Below, one piece after another: positions 36,087 through 44,635 of a DNA stretch of 64,000 nt. The notes beneath the pieces were generated by a model that had not been told where the DNA came from, did not search any database, and saw only the letters and a list, made by a program, of their open reading frames with translations. The stretch is from Photobacterium angustum (GTDB lineage: Bacteria; Pseudomonadota; Gammaproteobacteria; Enterobacterales; Vibrionaceae). The first letter of the stretch is position 1. Each line of letters opens with the position of its first letter. The position numbers and the translations under genes are program-made. The stretch covers positions 1 through 64,000 of the forward strand of contig NZ_PYOM01000024.1 in assembly GCF_003026365.1 (NCBI RefSeq), given 5' to 3'.

Positions 36087-37209
36087 GAAGGCCCTCTTTG
36101 ATGATTTCACTATGTTGTTCGTCATACTCTTTTTGTAACTTTCGAATCAATTCAAGCTCAGATTGAAAATCAACATAGTGAGGAAGTTTCAAATGGCTAA
36201 CAAAACCGGAGGCTTCAACATTATCGCCATGTGACAGAACAAATTCTTCGTCCTGAGCAGGACCTTGTGGCTCTTCATCGTACTCTTTATGTTGTAGTGA
36301 ACGATCAACCAGTGCCATCGACATCGCTTTGCGTTCTGAAAAGCCAAAGCTAATTCCATACCCTCGGGTAAATTTGGCTTTGTCAGTCTTACTCCCTGTA
36401 AATGCGTTTATCATTTGACATTCTGTCAATTCGATATCGCCAATTTCGATAGTAAAGCCTAATTCTTCAGGAATAATTTCTAATGTCACTTGGCCTGAAC
36501 GGATCTCACCTGCGAAAGGATGATTGCGTCCATAACCGCGTTGGGTCGAATACCCCAGCGCAAGTAAGAACCCTTCATCGCATCGTGATAATTGTTGTAA
36601 TCTTGCACTTCGATTAGCAGGATAAGCAGGTGGGGTTACGGTTATATCTTCAGGTAATTCCCCGTTATCTGACTCTTGTACTGCCAGCTCTAGTTTCTCT
36701 AAAATCTGCAGGACTTGTGGGCTTAACTCTGGTGTTTCAGTGTTATTCAGTAGTTGTTCTCTATCATCACTTTCGCTACATATATGAGCCTGTTCACCAC
36801 CTTCTGCCAGTAGCGTGAAATCAAGTAAACGGTGGGTATAATCGTAAGTAGGCCCCAGTATCTGCCCCCCTGGAAGATCTTTATAAGCCGCTGAAATTCG
36901 ACGCTCAATACGCATACTTTCCGTTTGTAACGGCTCAGTAACAGCAAATCTTGGTAGTGTTGTTCGATAAGATCGAAGTAAAAATATCGCCTCAATTAAA
37001 TCACCTCCGGCCTGTTTAATGGCAAGGGCTGCCAACTCCTTATCGTAAACACTGCCTTCTGTCATCACCCTGTCTGTTGCGCCAGCTAGCTGTTCAGCTA
37101 TCTGAGTAACCTCAAGAGATTGTTGAGAGGTTGGACCGCGACGTTTTTGATCTTGAAGCCGATGCGCGGCGGCAATGGCTTTTTCTCCACCTTTTACAGC
37201 AACGTACAT
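36076..37209 (-). CDS. phnI: PhnI, C-P lyase core subunit (nucleosidase)
   Basis: A 377-residue core subunit that with PhnG, PhnH and PhnL forms the ribose-triphosphate phosphonate from ATP. Landmarks are the MYVAVKGGEKAIAAAHRL start, GDLIEAIFLLRSYRTTLPR, GGQILGPTYDYTHRLLDF, LALGYSTQRGYGRNHPF, YGISFGFSERKAMSMALVD and HGDNVEASGFVSHLKLPHY. It overlaps phnH by 16 bases and phnJ by 11, a tightly coupled arrangement. Confidence 0.97.
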   Translation of the reverse strand: MYVAVKGGEKAIAAAHRLQDQKRRGPTSQQSLEVTQIAEQLAGATDRVMTEGSVYDKELAALAIKQAGGDLIEAIFLLRSYRTTLPRFAVTEPLQTESMRIERRISAAYKDLPGGQILGPTYDYTHRLLDFTLLAEGGEQAHICSESDDREQLLNNTETPELSPQVLQILEKLELAVQESDNGELPEDITVTPPAYPANRSARLQQLSRCDEGFLLALGYSTQRGYGRNHPFAGEIRSGQVTLEIIPEELGFTIEIGDIELTECQMINAFTGSKTDKAKFTRGYGISFGFSERKAMSMALVDRSLQHKEYDEEPQGPAQDEEFVLSHGDNVEASGFVSHLKLPHYVDFQSELELIRKLQKEYDEQHSEIIKEGLHDV

Positions 37210-37811
37210 AGCGCATCCTCTTTATTATTTAATCGAACTTGCGTTGTTCTAGGTAGCGCCATAACTTGGCGACCACTTGTGAAAAAAAGATCCACGCCAT
37301 GCGGAAATACTCCTCGCCCATTCAATACCGCTACAAGTAATTCGCTTGATAATCCATTGATATAAGCTGTGGTCTTTTCTTGAATGCCGGGGCCTGTCAG
37401 TGACAGCTCAACACCTGATTGTAACGAGTCCACTTCTATAATGAGGGAGGCACTTCTGTCTGGATAATTCTCTTCGCCTTTAGAAAAACCGTTTAACGTT
37501 GTTATTTCGTTACCTGCTAACAACCCGAAATCGGCGTGCTCTCTTATTTGTGTTAAAGAAGCAGCACAATGAAAACGGACATTCTCAATGAAAGACGGAT
37601 CATTTAAATAGTGCGAAGACATAAATACTTGCGTCGAGTTATCCACCAGAGTAAGCATTAACTGTGTTGCGGCTTTACTAACACCACCAAAGCGAACATC
37701 ACTTGGTAATTCAACCACGAGACCAGGTTTAGCCATTGCGTCCATTAATAAACGAAAGGTTTGCTGAGCGTCATGAACTGGACAATCAAATCCTTTTACT
37801 AGCTGGCTCAT
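37194..37811 (-). CDS. phnH: PhnH, C-P lyase core subunit
   Basis: A 205-residue subunit of the PhnGHIJ core with a PLP-transferase-like fold but no PLP lysine role. Recognised by its start MSQLVKGFDCPVHDAQQTFR, LMDAMAKPGLV and the late NGRGVFPHGVDLFFTSG and ALPRTTQV segments. It overlaps phnG by four bases (ATGA). Confidence 0.95.
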   Translation of the reverse strand: MSQLVKGFDCPVHDAQQTFRLLMDAMAKPGLVVELPSDVRFGGVSKAATQLMLTLVDNSTQVFMSSHYLNDPSFIENVRFHCAASLTQIREHADFGLLAGNEITTLNGFSKGEENYPDRSASLIIEVDSLQSGVELSLTGPGIQEKTTAYINGLSSELLVAVLNGRGVFPHGVDLFFTSGRQVMALPRTTQVRLNNKEDALCTLL

Positions 37812-38260
37812 TCATCTTCTCCTCTAACCATGGTGAAAAAGTCCACCTTGCTTGCGGAAACCTGTTTAGCCCGAGACTGTTCTTGCTTCGCAATGTCGGC
37901 ATTTAACGGGTTAATGAGCCGATGATGTAGATCGCTTTGCATCGATGTTTGCATTAGGGCATCAATCACAGCGGCTATCTCTGAGTGATATTTATCACGA
38001 CCTGTAATGTAGCTATACCCTAGCTCTCCACTATCAAGTTGGATCACTGTTCGCGTCATCGTAACGTCACCGATATTAAACTGGCTCCCTGTTGAACCCA
38101 TTCTTGCGCGAACTTGGGCAAGACCAATCTCAGGTTCTCGAACAAAGTGATAACTCGGCTCTAAGCCAAGTTGTTGCCAACCGTTAGCTAAGGCACGATG
38201 ATCGCATCGAGCTAACACAGCCATCCACTTTTGTCGTTGCGTTCTTTGTTCCGTTTCCAT
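37808..38260 (-). CDS. phnG: PhnG, C-P lyase core subunit
   Basis: A 150-residue subunit of the C-P lyase core. RQKWMAVLARCD at the start, REPEIGLAQVRARMGSTGS, FNIGDVTMTRTVIQL and GYSYITGRDKYHSEI are conserved PhnG segments. It follows phnF with no gap, so it is co-transcribed with the regulator. Confidence 0.95.
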   Translation of the reverse strand: METEQRTQRQKWMAVLARCDHRALANGWQQLGLEPSYHFVREPEIGLAQVRARMGSTGSQFNIGDVTMTRTVIQLDSGELGYSYITGRDKYHSEIAAVIDALMQTSMQSDLHHRLINPLNADIAKQEQSRAKQVSASKVDFFTMVRGEDE

Positions 38261-38956
38261 TTAGTGCTCCAAAACAATTTCAACCAAATCCGATCGGGTA
38301 TGTGAAGATGAAAACTCCACGATCCGATCAGTGCCCTTTAAGACATTGGTGGTTTTAAATGCCATAACTGGCGTTTTGCTAGGAAGTTGTAGTAGACGAC
38401 AATCCGTTTTGGTGGGCATAACAGCTCTCAACCGCGTCGAACGTCTCGTCAGTTGAACATCTAGTTTGTCTCTCAAATAGTGATGAAGCGATCCCACTTC
38501 AAAATGTTTTACAGCAGGCCACCAGTTCACATCTGAGAGGTAGTGGTCAATCACACTTGCAGGTACACCATCAATTTTTCTTAATGTGGTGAGTTTAATA
38601 ATCGGTGATTCAGGTAATACACCAAAGAGAGCAGCCACCTTGTCGTTTGCGCGAGTTAAACCTCGTTCGATCACTCGACTCGTGGGTAAACTGCCCTGCT
38701 CCAACAAATTATCAGTAAAATGCGCCCCAGCATGTAATGGGTACTCGAATGGTTGGCTAACAACCATATTGCCTCGCCCTTGTTGACGTTCGATAATCCC
38801 ATTAAACACCAGCTCATCTATCGCTCGACGCACGGTATGACGATTTACATTAAACCGTTTCGCAAGTACTGATTCCGATGGTAAATAGTCACCAGCTTGA
38901 AAGTAGCGGCGAACATCCTCTTCTAAGTGTTTCGCAATATTCAAATACACTCTCAT
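38261..38956 (-). CDS. phnF: PhnF, GntR-family repressor of the phn operon
   Basis: A 231-residue regulator. The N-terminal GntR winged helix has YLPSESVLAKRFNVNRHTVR and QQGRGNMVV. The C-terminal UTRA effector domain has SRVIERGLTRAN and IIKLTTLRKIDGVP. PhnF proteins repress phosphonate genes. A TCTAGA-centred palindrome lies 26-41 bases upstream of this gene and twice upstream of phnC, which suggests autoregulation. Confidence 0.94.
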   Translation of the reverse strand: MRVYLNIAKHLEEDVRRYFQAGDYLPSESVLAKRFNVNRHTVRRAIDELVFNGIIERQQGRGNMVVSQPFEYPLHAGAHFTDNLLEQGSLPTSRVIERGLTRANDKVAALFGVLPESPIIKLTTLRKIDGVPASVIDHYLSDVNWWPAVKHFEVGSLHHYLRDKLDVQLTRRSTRLRAVMPTKTDCRLLQLPSKTPVMAFKTTNVLKGTDRIVEFSSSHTRSDLVEIVLEH

Positions 38957-38981
38957 CGTCTATCTCTCAGCATCACGAATG

Positions 38982-38997
38982 ACTTATCTAGACAAGT
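38982..38997 (-). promoter_or_regulatory. Candidate PhnF operator in the phnE-phnF gap
   Basis: ACTTATCTAGACAAGT is a 16-base palindrome with one mismatched pair. The core TTATCTAGACAAGT is an exact reverse complement of site 2 upstream of phnC. Confidence 0.65.
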
Positions 38998-39008
38998 TAT
39001 GAAAAATA

Positions 39009-39797
39009 TTAAATAAACATTTTACGAATATGTTGTGAGGCAAAATCAATCAAACTCACAGTGACAATGACGATCAACATAATGCAAGCGGTCTGTTGGA
39101 ACTGAAAACCTCTTATCGCTTCCCATAACAGAACCCCAATACCACCAGCCCCCACCATGCCAACCACAGTGGCCGAACGAACGTTCGACTCAAGCCGATA
39201 TAAAGTAAAAGAGATCCAAAGCGGTAATACTTGAGGAAGAACGCCATATAAAATCTCTTCAATTTTATTGGCTCCTGTCGCACGAACGCCTTCTACTGGG
39301 CCAATATCAATCGCTTCGACAGCCTCAGAAAAGAGTTTTGCAAGTACCCCTGTGGTATGTACAAACAATGCAAGTACGCCAGCAAAAGGTCCTAACCCAA
39401 CAGCAACGACAAATAGCATTGCAAATACCATTTCATTGATTGCTCGAGCAGAATCCATCAAGCGACGCATTGGCTGATATATCCACCAAGGGGCTATATT
39501 TTCTGAACACATCAATCCAAATGGGATAGAAATAACGACGGCTAATATCGTCCCCCACAATGCAATTTGTATCGTTATCAAGGTCTCTTCGAGGTAAAGT
39601 TTCCAGTAAGTAAAGTCTGGTGGGAAAAAGTCAGCCCCCAGCTCAATCATGTTTCCAGAATCTTTTATTAATTGAACTGGATTCATTTCTGCACCTTGCC
39701 AAGACCAAGCAAGAACAAACGCAACCAGTAACATGATTGCAAAGCGCTTCCATTGAGAAGTGGGACCCATTGAGATATTTTGAGTTGAACTGCTCAT
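39009..39797 (-). CDS. phnE: PhnE, phosphonate ABC transporter permease
   Basis: A 262-residue inner-membrane permease with about six transmembrane helices. The BPD_transp signature appears as EGVRATGANKIEEILYGVLP, the contact site for the PhnC ATPase. It works with PhnD and PhnC in phosphonate import. It is full length, unlike the frameshifted phnE of E. coli K-12. Confidence 0.95.
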   Translation of the reverse strand: MSSSTQNISMGPTSQWKRFAIMLLVAFVLAWSWQGAEMNPVQLIKDSGNMIELGADFFPPDFTYWKLYLEETLITIQIALWGTILAVVISIPFGLMCSENIAPWWIYQPMRRLMDSARAINEMVFAMLFVVAVGLGPFAGVLALFVHTTGVLAKLFSEAVEAIDIGPVEGVRATGANKIEEILYGVLPQVLPLWISFTLYRLESNVRSATVVGMVGAGGIGVLLWEAIRGFQFQQTACIMLIVIVTVSLIDFASQHIRKMFI

Positions 39798-39865
39798 TGC
39801 ATCTATCCATTAAATATTGTGTGGCAGCAAAGGGCTGGAAAATCGCGCCTCCAGCCCATGCGACG

Positions 39866-40867
39866 CTATTCCATTGCTTCAAGAGCACTCATTTGGCGGT
39901 TTAGAACAGCAAGCTTACTCTTTGCTGATTCTAATTTTGACGCTTGTTCTTTGGTTAAATTTGTTTGTTTATTTAAGCTATTAAGCTGTTTAAAGAGCGC
40001 TAGCTGGCGAATTGGTAGCAGCTGTAAATCACTCGATGGTTTAAAAGGAGCCCAACCGAGTTCTTTTAGAACGGCTAGCTCTTTCTCATCACCAGAGGTA
40101 CCGTACTCCATGAAAAAACTGTAAATTTCATTTTTTGCTGAATCAGGGAGGTTTTTACGCCACACAATAGGATCGGATGGAATCAGTGGTGACTGCCAAA
40201 TCACTTTAATATTGGCAAACTTTTCTGGATTGGTAAGCTCGAAACGGCGCATACTTTCCGTATTATTTGTCGCAACATCCACTTGCTGATTTGCAACAGC
40301 AAAGAGATTCACTTCATGACTAGAATTCAACGTGCGCTTAAACTCTGACGGTTGAATGTTATTCTTTGCAAAGACATAGTATGACGGTACAAGAAAACCT
40401 GATGTTGAATTTGGATCGCCATTACCAAACGCGAGCTTCGAACGCTGGGAAATCATATCTTCAACACTGTTAATTAGGCTGTCTTTATGGGTGATCAATA
40501 AACTCCAGTAACCAGGATTACCTTCGGAGTCTACCGTTTGCGCGAAAACCTCTCCCCCTGCTCGGTCAACCGCTTCCATCGCTGATTTATTACCAAACCA
40601 AGCGACATCAACTTTATCGAAACGCATACCTTGAATAATGCCCGCATAATCTGGCGCAAAATAGGCTTTCACTTCCATGCCCAGCTTATCACTCATATCT
40701 TTTAGGAACGGGTCCCACACTGTTTTGAGATTTTGCTGTGATTCAGTCGAAATAATACCGAAATTAAGCGATTCCAGTTTCTCTTCAGCAGAAACGGGGA
40801 TTGCTGTTGCAGCTGTAAGTAGTCCAAGACTACAAACCATCGTCTTTAGTGCTCGTAACATCTTCAA
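39866..40867 (-). CDS. phnD: PhnD, phosphonate-binding periplasmic protein
   Basis: A 333-residue solute-binding protein with a signal peptide (1-27, ends PVSAEE). Family features include LNFGIISTESQQNLK, the PDYAGIIQGMRFDKVDVAWF region that lines the ligand site and NPGYWSLLITHKDS. It feeds phosphonates to PhnE/PhnC. The C-terminus is a Lys-rich helix. Confidence 0.95.
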   Translation of the reverse strand: MKMLRALKTMVCSLGLLTAATAIPVSAEEKLESLNFGIISTESQQNLKTVWDPFLKDMSDKLGMEVKAYFAPDYAGIIQGMRFDKVDVAWFGNKSAMEAVDRAGGEVFAQTVDSEGNPGYWSLLITHKDSLINSVEDMISQRSKLAFGNGDPNSTSGFLVPSYYVFAKNNIQPSEFKRTLNSSHEVNLFAVANQQVDVATNNTESMRRFELTNPEKFANIKVIWQSPLIPSDPIVWRKNLPDSAKNEIYSFFMEYGTSGDEKELAVLKELGWAPFKPSSDLQLLPIRQLALFKQLNSLNKQTNLTKEQASKLESAKSKLAVLNRQMSALEAME

Positions 40868-40880
40868 TATCCTTTGTGTG

Positions 40881-41714
40881 TTAACGTAGTAAAGGGGTGG
40901 AATGGTTTTCTATTGACGCTAGTGGTAGAGGTTCACTCTCATCAATATTGACTTTGGGTTGATAGCTATAGAGCTGTTCAAGCTCTTGTTGGCTGATGCT
41001 TGCGCTTTCACCTTGATAAAAGACTTTGCCTTCTTTTAATGCGATGACATGTTTACAATATTTAAGGGCATGTTCGACTTGGTGCAAAGTAACAACCACA
41101 GGAATACCTTCCCGCTGGTTAATGTCTGTCAGTAATTCCATCACAATACGAGAAGACTCTGGATCTAATGAAGCGATGGGCTCATCTGCGAAAATGATCT
41201 TCGCTTTTTGCATCAAGGCACGAGCGATTGCTACACGTTGTTGCTGACCACCAGAAAGAGTCGAAACACGTTGATGAGCAAAATCACTCATCCCAACTCG
41301 CTCTAAAGCAGCTAACGCTTGCTGTTTTTGCTCAACACTGAATCGACCACTTAAAGTACGCCACAACGGTGTATGACTCATGGCACCAATTAATACATTA
41401 GTTAGAACAGTGAGACGATTAACAAGATTGAATTGTTGAAAAATATACCCCGCTTGGGCGCGTCTTTGTCGAATATCTACTGTTGCACGACCATTCGCTT
41501 GGACCACTTCACCTAAAACACGGATCTCACTATTGTGATCTTTATCGCCATAAACTAAGCCACTTAAATGGCGCATTAATGTCGATTTACCTGATCCCGA
41601 AGGGCCTAGGAGCGCCGTCATTTCTTGATGCTGAATACTGAAACCGATCGCATCTAAAGCTTTTTTATTTCCAAACGTTTTTGTCAGAGCTTTGACTTCA
41701 ATAATGTTATCCAT
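40881..41714 (-). CDS. phnC: PhnC, phosphonate ABC transporter ATPase
   Basis: A 277-residue import ATPase and the first gene of the operon. Walker A is LLGPSGSGKSTLMRHL, signature LSGGQQQRVAIARAL and Walker B IIFADEPIASLDP. AGYIFQQFNLVNRLTVLTNV is typical of PhnC. Two TCTAGA palindromes lie 150-185 bases upstream, in the likely promoter region. Confidence 0.95.
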   Translation of the reverse strand: MDNIIEVKALTKTFGNKKALDAIGFSIQHQEMTALLGPSGSGKSTLMRHLSGLVYGDKDHNSEIRVLGEVVQANGRATVDIRQRRAQAGYIFQQFNLVNRLTVLTNVLIGAMSHTPLWRTLSGRFSVEQKQQALAALERVGMSDFAHQRVSTLSGGQQQRVAIARALMQKAKIIFADEPIASLDPESSRIVMELLTDINQREGIPVVVTLHQVEHALKYCKHVIALKEGKVFYQGESASISQQELEQLYSYQPKVNIDESEPLPLASIENHSTPLLR

Positions 41715-41861
41715 GCTATTGAGCCCTAGTTAAATAATGCTCATAGCGTGGCAATTTTTTGTGTCGCTTTTATAAAAAAAACATGTCGGAGATATTGCAA
41801 AAAAAATGCATTCAAAAAAAGGTATAGCAGGTAGGATTCAAGCAGAATAAAGGATCAGAGA

Positions 41862-41876
41862 GATTATCTAGACGAG
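41862..41876 (-). promoter_or_regulatory. Candidate PhnF operator site 1 upstream of phnC
   Basis: GATTATCTAGACGAG shares the TTATCTAGAC core with the phnF site; the second half is degenerate. Confidence 0.55.
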
Positions 41877-41882
41877 AGCGCT

Positions 41883-41898
41883 AACTTGTCTAGATAAC
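41883..41898 (-). promoter_or_regulatory. Candidate PhnF operator site 2 upstream of phnC
   Basis: AACTTGTCTAGATAAC contains a 14-base sequence identical, in reverse complement, to the site between phnE and phnF. Confidence 0.65.
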
Positions 41899-42143
41899 GC
41901 CTTAATTAAAAGTTAATAAATGAATCAATAGAGCGGCGATACATGATAGAAAATTAAATAGTGATAGATGTTTAAAACGCTTTATAAATTGGAAATAGCC
42001 TTTATATGTCATTATTTATAAATACCATGTTACATTACAAACAAAATATTCTTTACAGGTATTATTTTGAATTTAAGTTCTATATAATCATAAAGTTAAT
42101 CGTATTTCTATTATAATAAGCAATATTAAGTAAGGAGTCTTAA

Positions 42144-42341
42144 TTGAAAAAAGTAATAACGCTAACCGCATTAATATTCGTATTAGTGGGTTGTAGTAGC
42201 CATAGTGAAAAAGACTCAGTAAGCAATGAAAAGCATTGTGTTCTCGTTAGTAACCCTGCACTAATGAGTAATGATAATGGAAATTGTACTAAATTCGACT
42301 TTAGAACATTTTTTGAAGAAAGGAATAAAGATAAAGAATAA
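42144..42341 (+). CDS. Small lipoprotein, 65 residues
   Basis: A short lipoprotein precursor. Lys-Lys start, hydrophobic core and lipobox LVGCSS with the lipidated Cys at residue 17, leaving a mature chain of about 49 residues with two further Cys that may form a disulphide. The start is a TTG, supported by AAGGAG six bases upstream. Function unknown. It is next to, but not in, the phn operon, on the opposite strand. Confidence 0.7.
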   Translation: MKKVITLTALIFVLVGCSSHSEKDSVSNEKHCVLVSNPALMSNDNGNCTKFDFRTFFEERNKDKE

Positions 42342-42656
42342 AGCGTTAAATTACAGAAAACCACTAACGCTAATACAAATCGTTACGTTTTCTTAAATCG
42401 TCTTCACGAAAGTATTGAGTTAACGCTAGGCTAGGCTACACGACTCCTCAAAAACGAGTCAAAATCAAATAACTATAAATAATTACAACGAAAAAGCATG
42501 ATCAGTCGATTAAACACGAAGCTTTTATTGTCTGATTATTGCCCCCTTCCCCATTCACTTTTACTGACATAAAAATTACTTTCTCCTATTTTTCAACTTG
42601 TCGTTTATCTATACAATCTTGCCGTCCGACATGTAGAAGAATCAAAGAATAAAATA
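42342..42656. other. Gene-free spacer before the XRE regulator
   Basis: About 315 bases hold no gene. The promoter of the regulator must lie here, but no distinct operator repeat is visible. Confidence 0.4.
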
Positions 42657-42971
42657 ATGAATAACCCCCAAGCCTTTTACCACCGGCTTAAGCAAGCCCG
42701 TGAAGAGCATGGCATGACACAAGTCGATGCCGCAAAACACCTCAAAATAGCAAGACAAACCTACTTAGACTTAGAGAATGGTCGAACTCAACCACGCTTA
42801 GATACACTTTTAGAATTATCAAAGATGTTTAATAAAAGCATCATGTTCTTTGCTGGTGATCGCCCTTCTTTAGATGAGTTTGACACTCTGGAGTTATTGG
42901 CAGAGTTGCAACAACGCTATGTGACGCTTTCAGCTAACAAGACTGACGCAGCGACTGCTCACCCCGAATAA
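42657..42971 (+). CDS. XRE-family helix-turn-helix regulator
   Basis: A 104-residue DNA-binding protein. The HTH covers about residues 8-62 (HRLKQAREEHGMTQVDAAKH, then ARQTYLDLENGRTQPRLDTL). The C-terminal 40 residues are a helical extension of unknown role. It resembles phage- or antitoxin-type regulators, but no toxin gene is adjacent. AAAGAATAAA precedes the ATG. A strong terminator follows. Confidence 0.85.
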   Translation: MNNPQAFYHRLKQAREEHGMTQVDAAKHLKIARQTYLDLENGRTQPRLDTLLELSKMFNKSIMFFAGDRPSLDEFDTLELLAELQQRYVTLSANKTDAATAHPE

Positions 42972-43004
42972 AAAAAGGCCACTGAATAAACAGTGGCCTT
43001 TTTT
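42972..43004 (+). terminator. Rho-independent terminator after the XRE gene
   Basis: AAGGCCACTG pairs with CAGTGGCCTT around AATAAA, with A-run and T-run on the sides. It is bidirectional. Confidence 0.9.
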
Positions 43005-43018
43005 ATAAGCATTGTTAA

Positions 43019-43114
43019 TTACTTGCGTGCTTTGAAGATCTCTACGATCTCTTCTAGGCTCGCTTTGCGTGGGTTAGTTAAAGAACACGCATCGTTTAGG
43101 GCGTTTTGCGCCAT
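43019..43114 (-). pseudogene. C-terminal fragment of an iron-containing alcohol dehydrogenase
   Basis: The minus strand encodes 31 residues ending in a stop: MAQNALNDACSLTNPRKA then SLEEIVEIFKARK. NDACSLTNPR followed by LEEIVEIFK is the typical C-terminus of type III (iron) alcohol dehydrogenases. The rest of the gene is missing; the upstream sequence does not continue the frame as a recognisable enzyme. It is a deletion remnant. Confidence 0.75.
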
Positions 43115-43519
43115 AAGCCGGAATTTTTACAGTGTGAAGAGCGAAGTGAGTGTTATCGACATCGAATCTTTATGGTTGGTGTTGTTGTTGATGCTGATGC
43201 TGATGCTAACAACAGCTCACTTACCGAAAATAAACAATAAAATGAAAAGTTAACCACTATTACGAAAAAGTAATAATTTAAATGAGATGTTGGTTGCCGG
43301 TATCTGCGGCTTATTTATCAGCAGCAGACAGTAGCAGACAGTTGCTTTTCAGCAAAGGTAAGGTGTGGTTAAACTAGTAGGCATAAGCTAAAAGCAAACA
43401 AAGAAGAGAAAATGGCAGAAAGCGAAGTAGATGATGCAAGGCACACGTTATATATCAAGGCATACACCATAAAGATATAACGACTATTTGGGCGTAAAAA
43501 TCACGAGATAACTCAATTT
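43115..43519. other. Degenerate non-coding DNA
   Basis: Between the two gene fragments there is no intact gene. The stretch includes short imperfect GTTGTT and TGATGC runs near 43180-43207. It looks like a region eroded by deletions. Confidence 0.4.
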
Positions 43520-43695
43520 TTTCAATGGAATAGAGTAATCAAAAGCATGCTGGATTTACCAATGGAATAGCTTGGTTAGAAATTGTTAAAAATTATACAG
43601 ACATCAACGCTGAAGCTGCGATAAAAGACTTAAACTCCGTATTTTATTTCTATAAGCGTTTAATTGAATTGCGAAAACAGGAATATATAAGCTAA
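43520..43695 (+). pseudogene. Fragment of a GH13 glucosidase (trehalose-6-phosphate hydrolase or oligo-1,6-glucosidase)
   Basis: From 43546 the plus strand reads HAGFTNGIAWLEIVKNY, then DINAEAAIKDLNSVFYFYKRLIELRK to a stop at 43695. This is a hallmark of TreC-type GH13 enzymes (HAGFT...NAE...SVFY.YK.LI.LRK). Upstream, FQWN is in another frame, showing a frameshift inside the QWD-to-HAGFT motif. The N-terminal 80 per cent of the enzyme is absent. Confidence 0.75.
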
Positions 43696-43996
43696 CAAAT
43701 TTATTAATGATACGTGACATCCTCCATCCCCTTTGTAGTACAAGTTTCTCATAATGTGCAACCTTGCTTAAACACAGTATTTATAAGGTATTGTGCGTGT
43801 TCAATGCGGGCATTGTTGGAATTAAAAAATACCAACAAAAAGCATAGATTGGTTCAAAAACCTAATATTGGCTGTCTCACATTCGCAACAATGAGTCATT
43901 TTGAGCGGTCACTTATTTACCGATCACATAATATATCTTTTGCGCATACATGGCGCGTGTCACTTATTCTAGAATTGATATTAAGGATACTACGTG

Positions 43997-44470
43997 ATGA
44001 AAAAACTCCTTTTAGCTATACTTCCTTTTTTACTATTTTCAGCTCCATCTTTCGCCTATACAAAATATACGGTTTTAAACAGTACTTCAGGTACTGTTGA
44101 CTACCTTATCTTTAAACAAATGAGCGAACTTTTTTGTAGTGAGCACTATATTAATAATCTAACCCCCTGGTCAATAACGCCTGATTCTGATGGCAGGGGA
44201 GCTTGCCTGCTTAAGAGTATCCAAGGAACACTTCATATTGATGGCGAAGATATACCATTGGAATATCATTCATCAGGTACGTCATATGGCCAATTCGTTA
44301 TTGTATCGAAGCGTGTTGATAATAAGGTAACAGCAAAAATAGTATCCGCCGATATTTTGGGTAACTATAGCAATAGTGATGATACCCCTCAATATGATGG
44401 TAATCCTCAATATGATGATAACCCTCAATATGATGATAACCCTCAATATGATGATACTCCCTCGGTGTAA
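43997..44470 (+). CDS. Small secreted protein with C-terminal PQYDDN repeats
   Basis: A 157-residue exported protein, unrecognised. The signal peptide MKKLLLAILPFLLFSAPSFA is clear. The mature part has two Cys (LFCSEH and GACLLKSIQG), a likely disulphide, and GTLHIDGEDIPLEYHSSGTS. Its C-terminus is four 18-base repeats coding PQYDDN-type units. AAGGA precedes the GTG/ATG tandem start; the ATG is chosen. The signal peptide, leader and core are shared with the next gene, so the two are tandem duplicates. The repeat tail is unique to this copy. Confidence 0.8.
   Translation: MKKLLLAILPFLLFSAPSFAYTKYTVLNSTSGTVDYLIFKQMSELFCSEHYINNLTPWSITPDSDGRGACLLKSIQGTLHIDGEDIPLEYHSSGTSYGQFVIVSKRVDNKVTAKIVSADILGNYSNSDDTPQYDGNPQYDDNPQYDDNPQYDDTPSV
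44387..44458 (+). repeat. Four-copy 18-base coding repeat
   Basis: Four in-frame copies of CCTCAATATGATGATAAC (two exact, two with one or two changes) encode the acidic, Tyr-containing tail. The length is a multiple of three, so copy-number change would keep the frame. A partial unit continues after the stop codon. Confidence 0.9.
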
Positions 44471-44510
44471 GGGTAATCCTCAATAACTAAATAACAACAA
44501 ATAGAAAATC

Positions 44511-44537
44511 AAAAGCCGCTCTTTGGCGGCTTTATAT
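44511..44537 (+). terminator. Rho-independent terminator after the first secreted paralogue
   Basis: AAAGCCGC pairs with GCGGCTTT around a short loop, then TATATA. The T-tract is weak but position and stem are good. Confidence 0.65.
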
Positions 44538-44635
44538 ATGTACTTATAAGCTACCAGATCACTTGAAAGATATACTTTTTACAAATACATAGCGCGTGTC
44601 ACTTATTCTATAATCGATGTTAAGGATACTACGTG

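Larger units (their letters stand above)
41715..42143. other. phn operon promoter region
   Basis: These 429 bases contain no gene. They hold two PhnF-type palindromes (41862-41876 and 41883-41898) whose TCTAGA centres are 22 bases apart, about two helical turns. I looked for a Pho box (two CTGTCAT-type repeats) and could not find a convincing one. Confidence 0.6.

Noticed and set aside
41715..41861. Pho box upstream of phnC
   Set aside because: I looked for two CTGTCAT-type repeats 11 bases apart and found only single degenerate matches.
44387..44458. Possible CRISPR array
   Set aside because: The repeats are 18 bases, contiguous and in frame, with no spacers; it is a coding repeat. No CRISPR array or cas gene is seen in the window.
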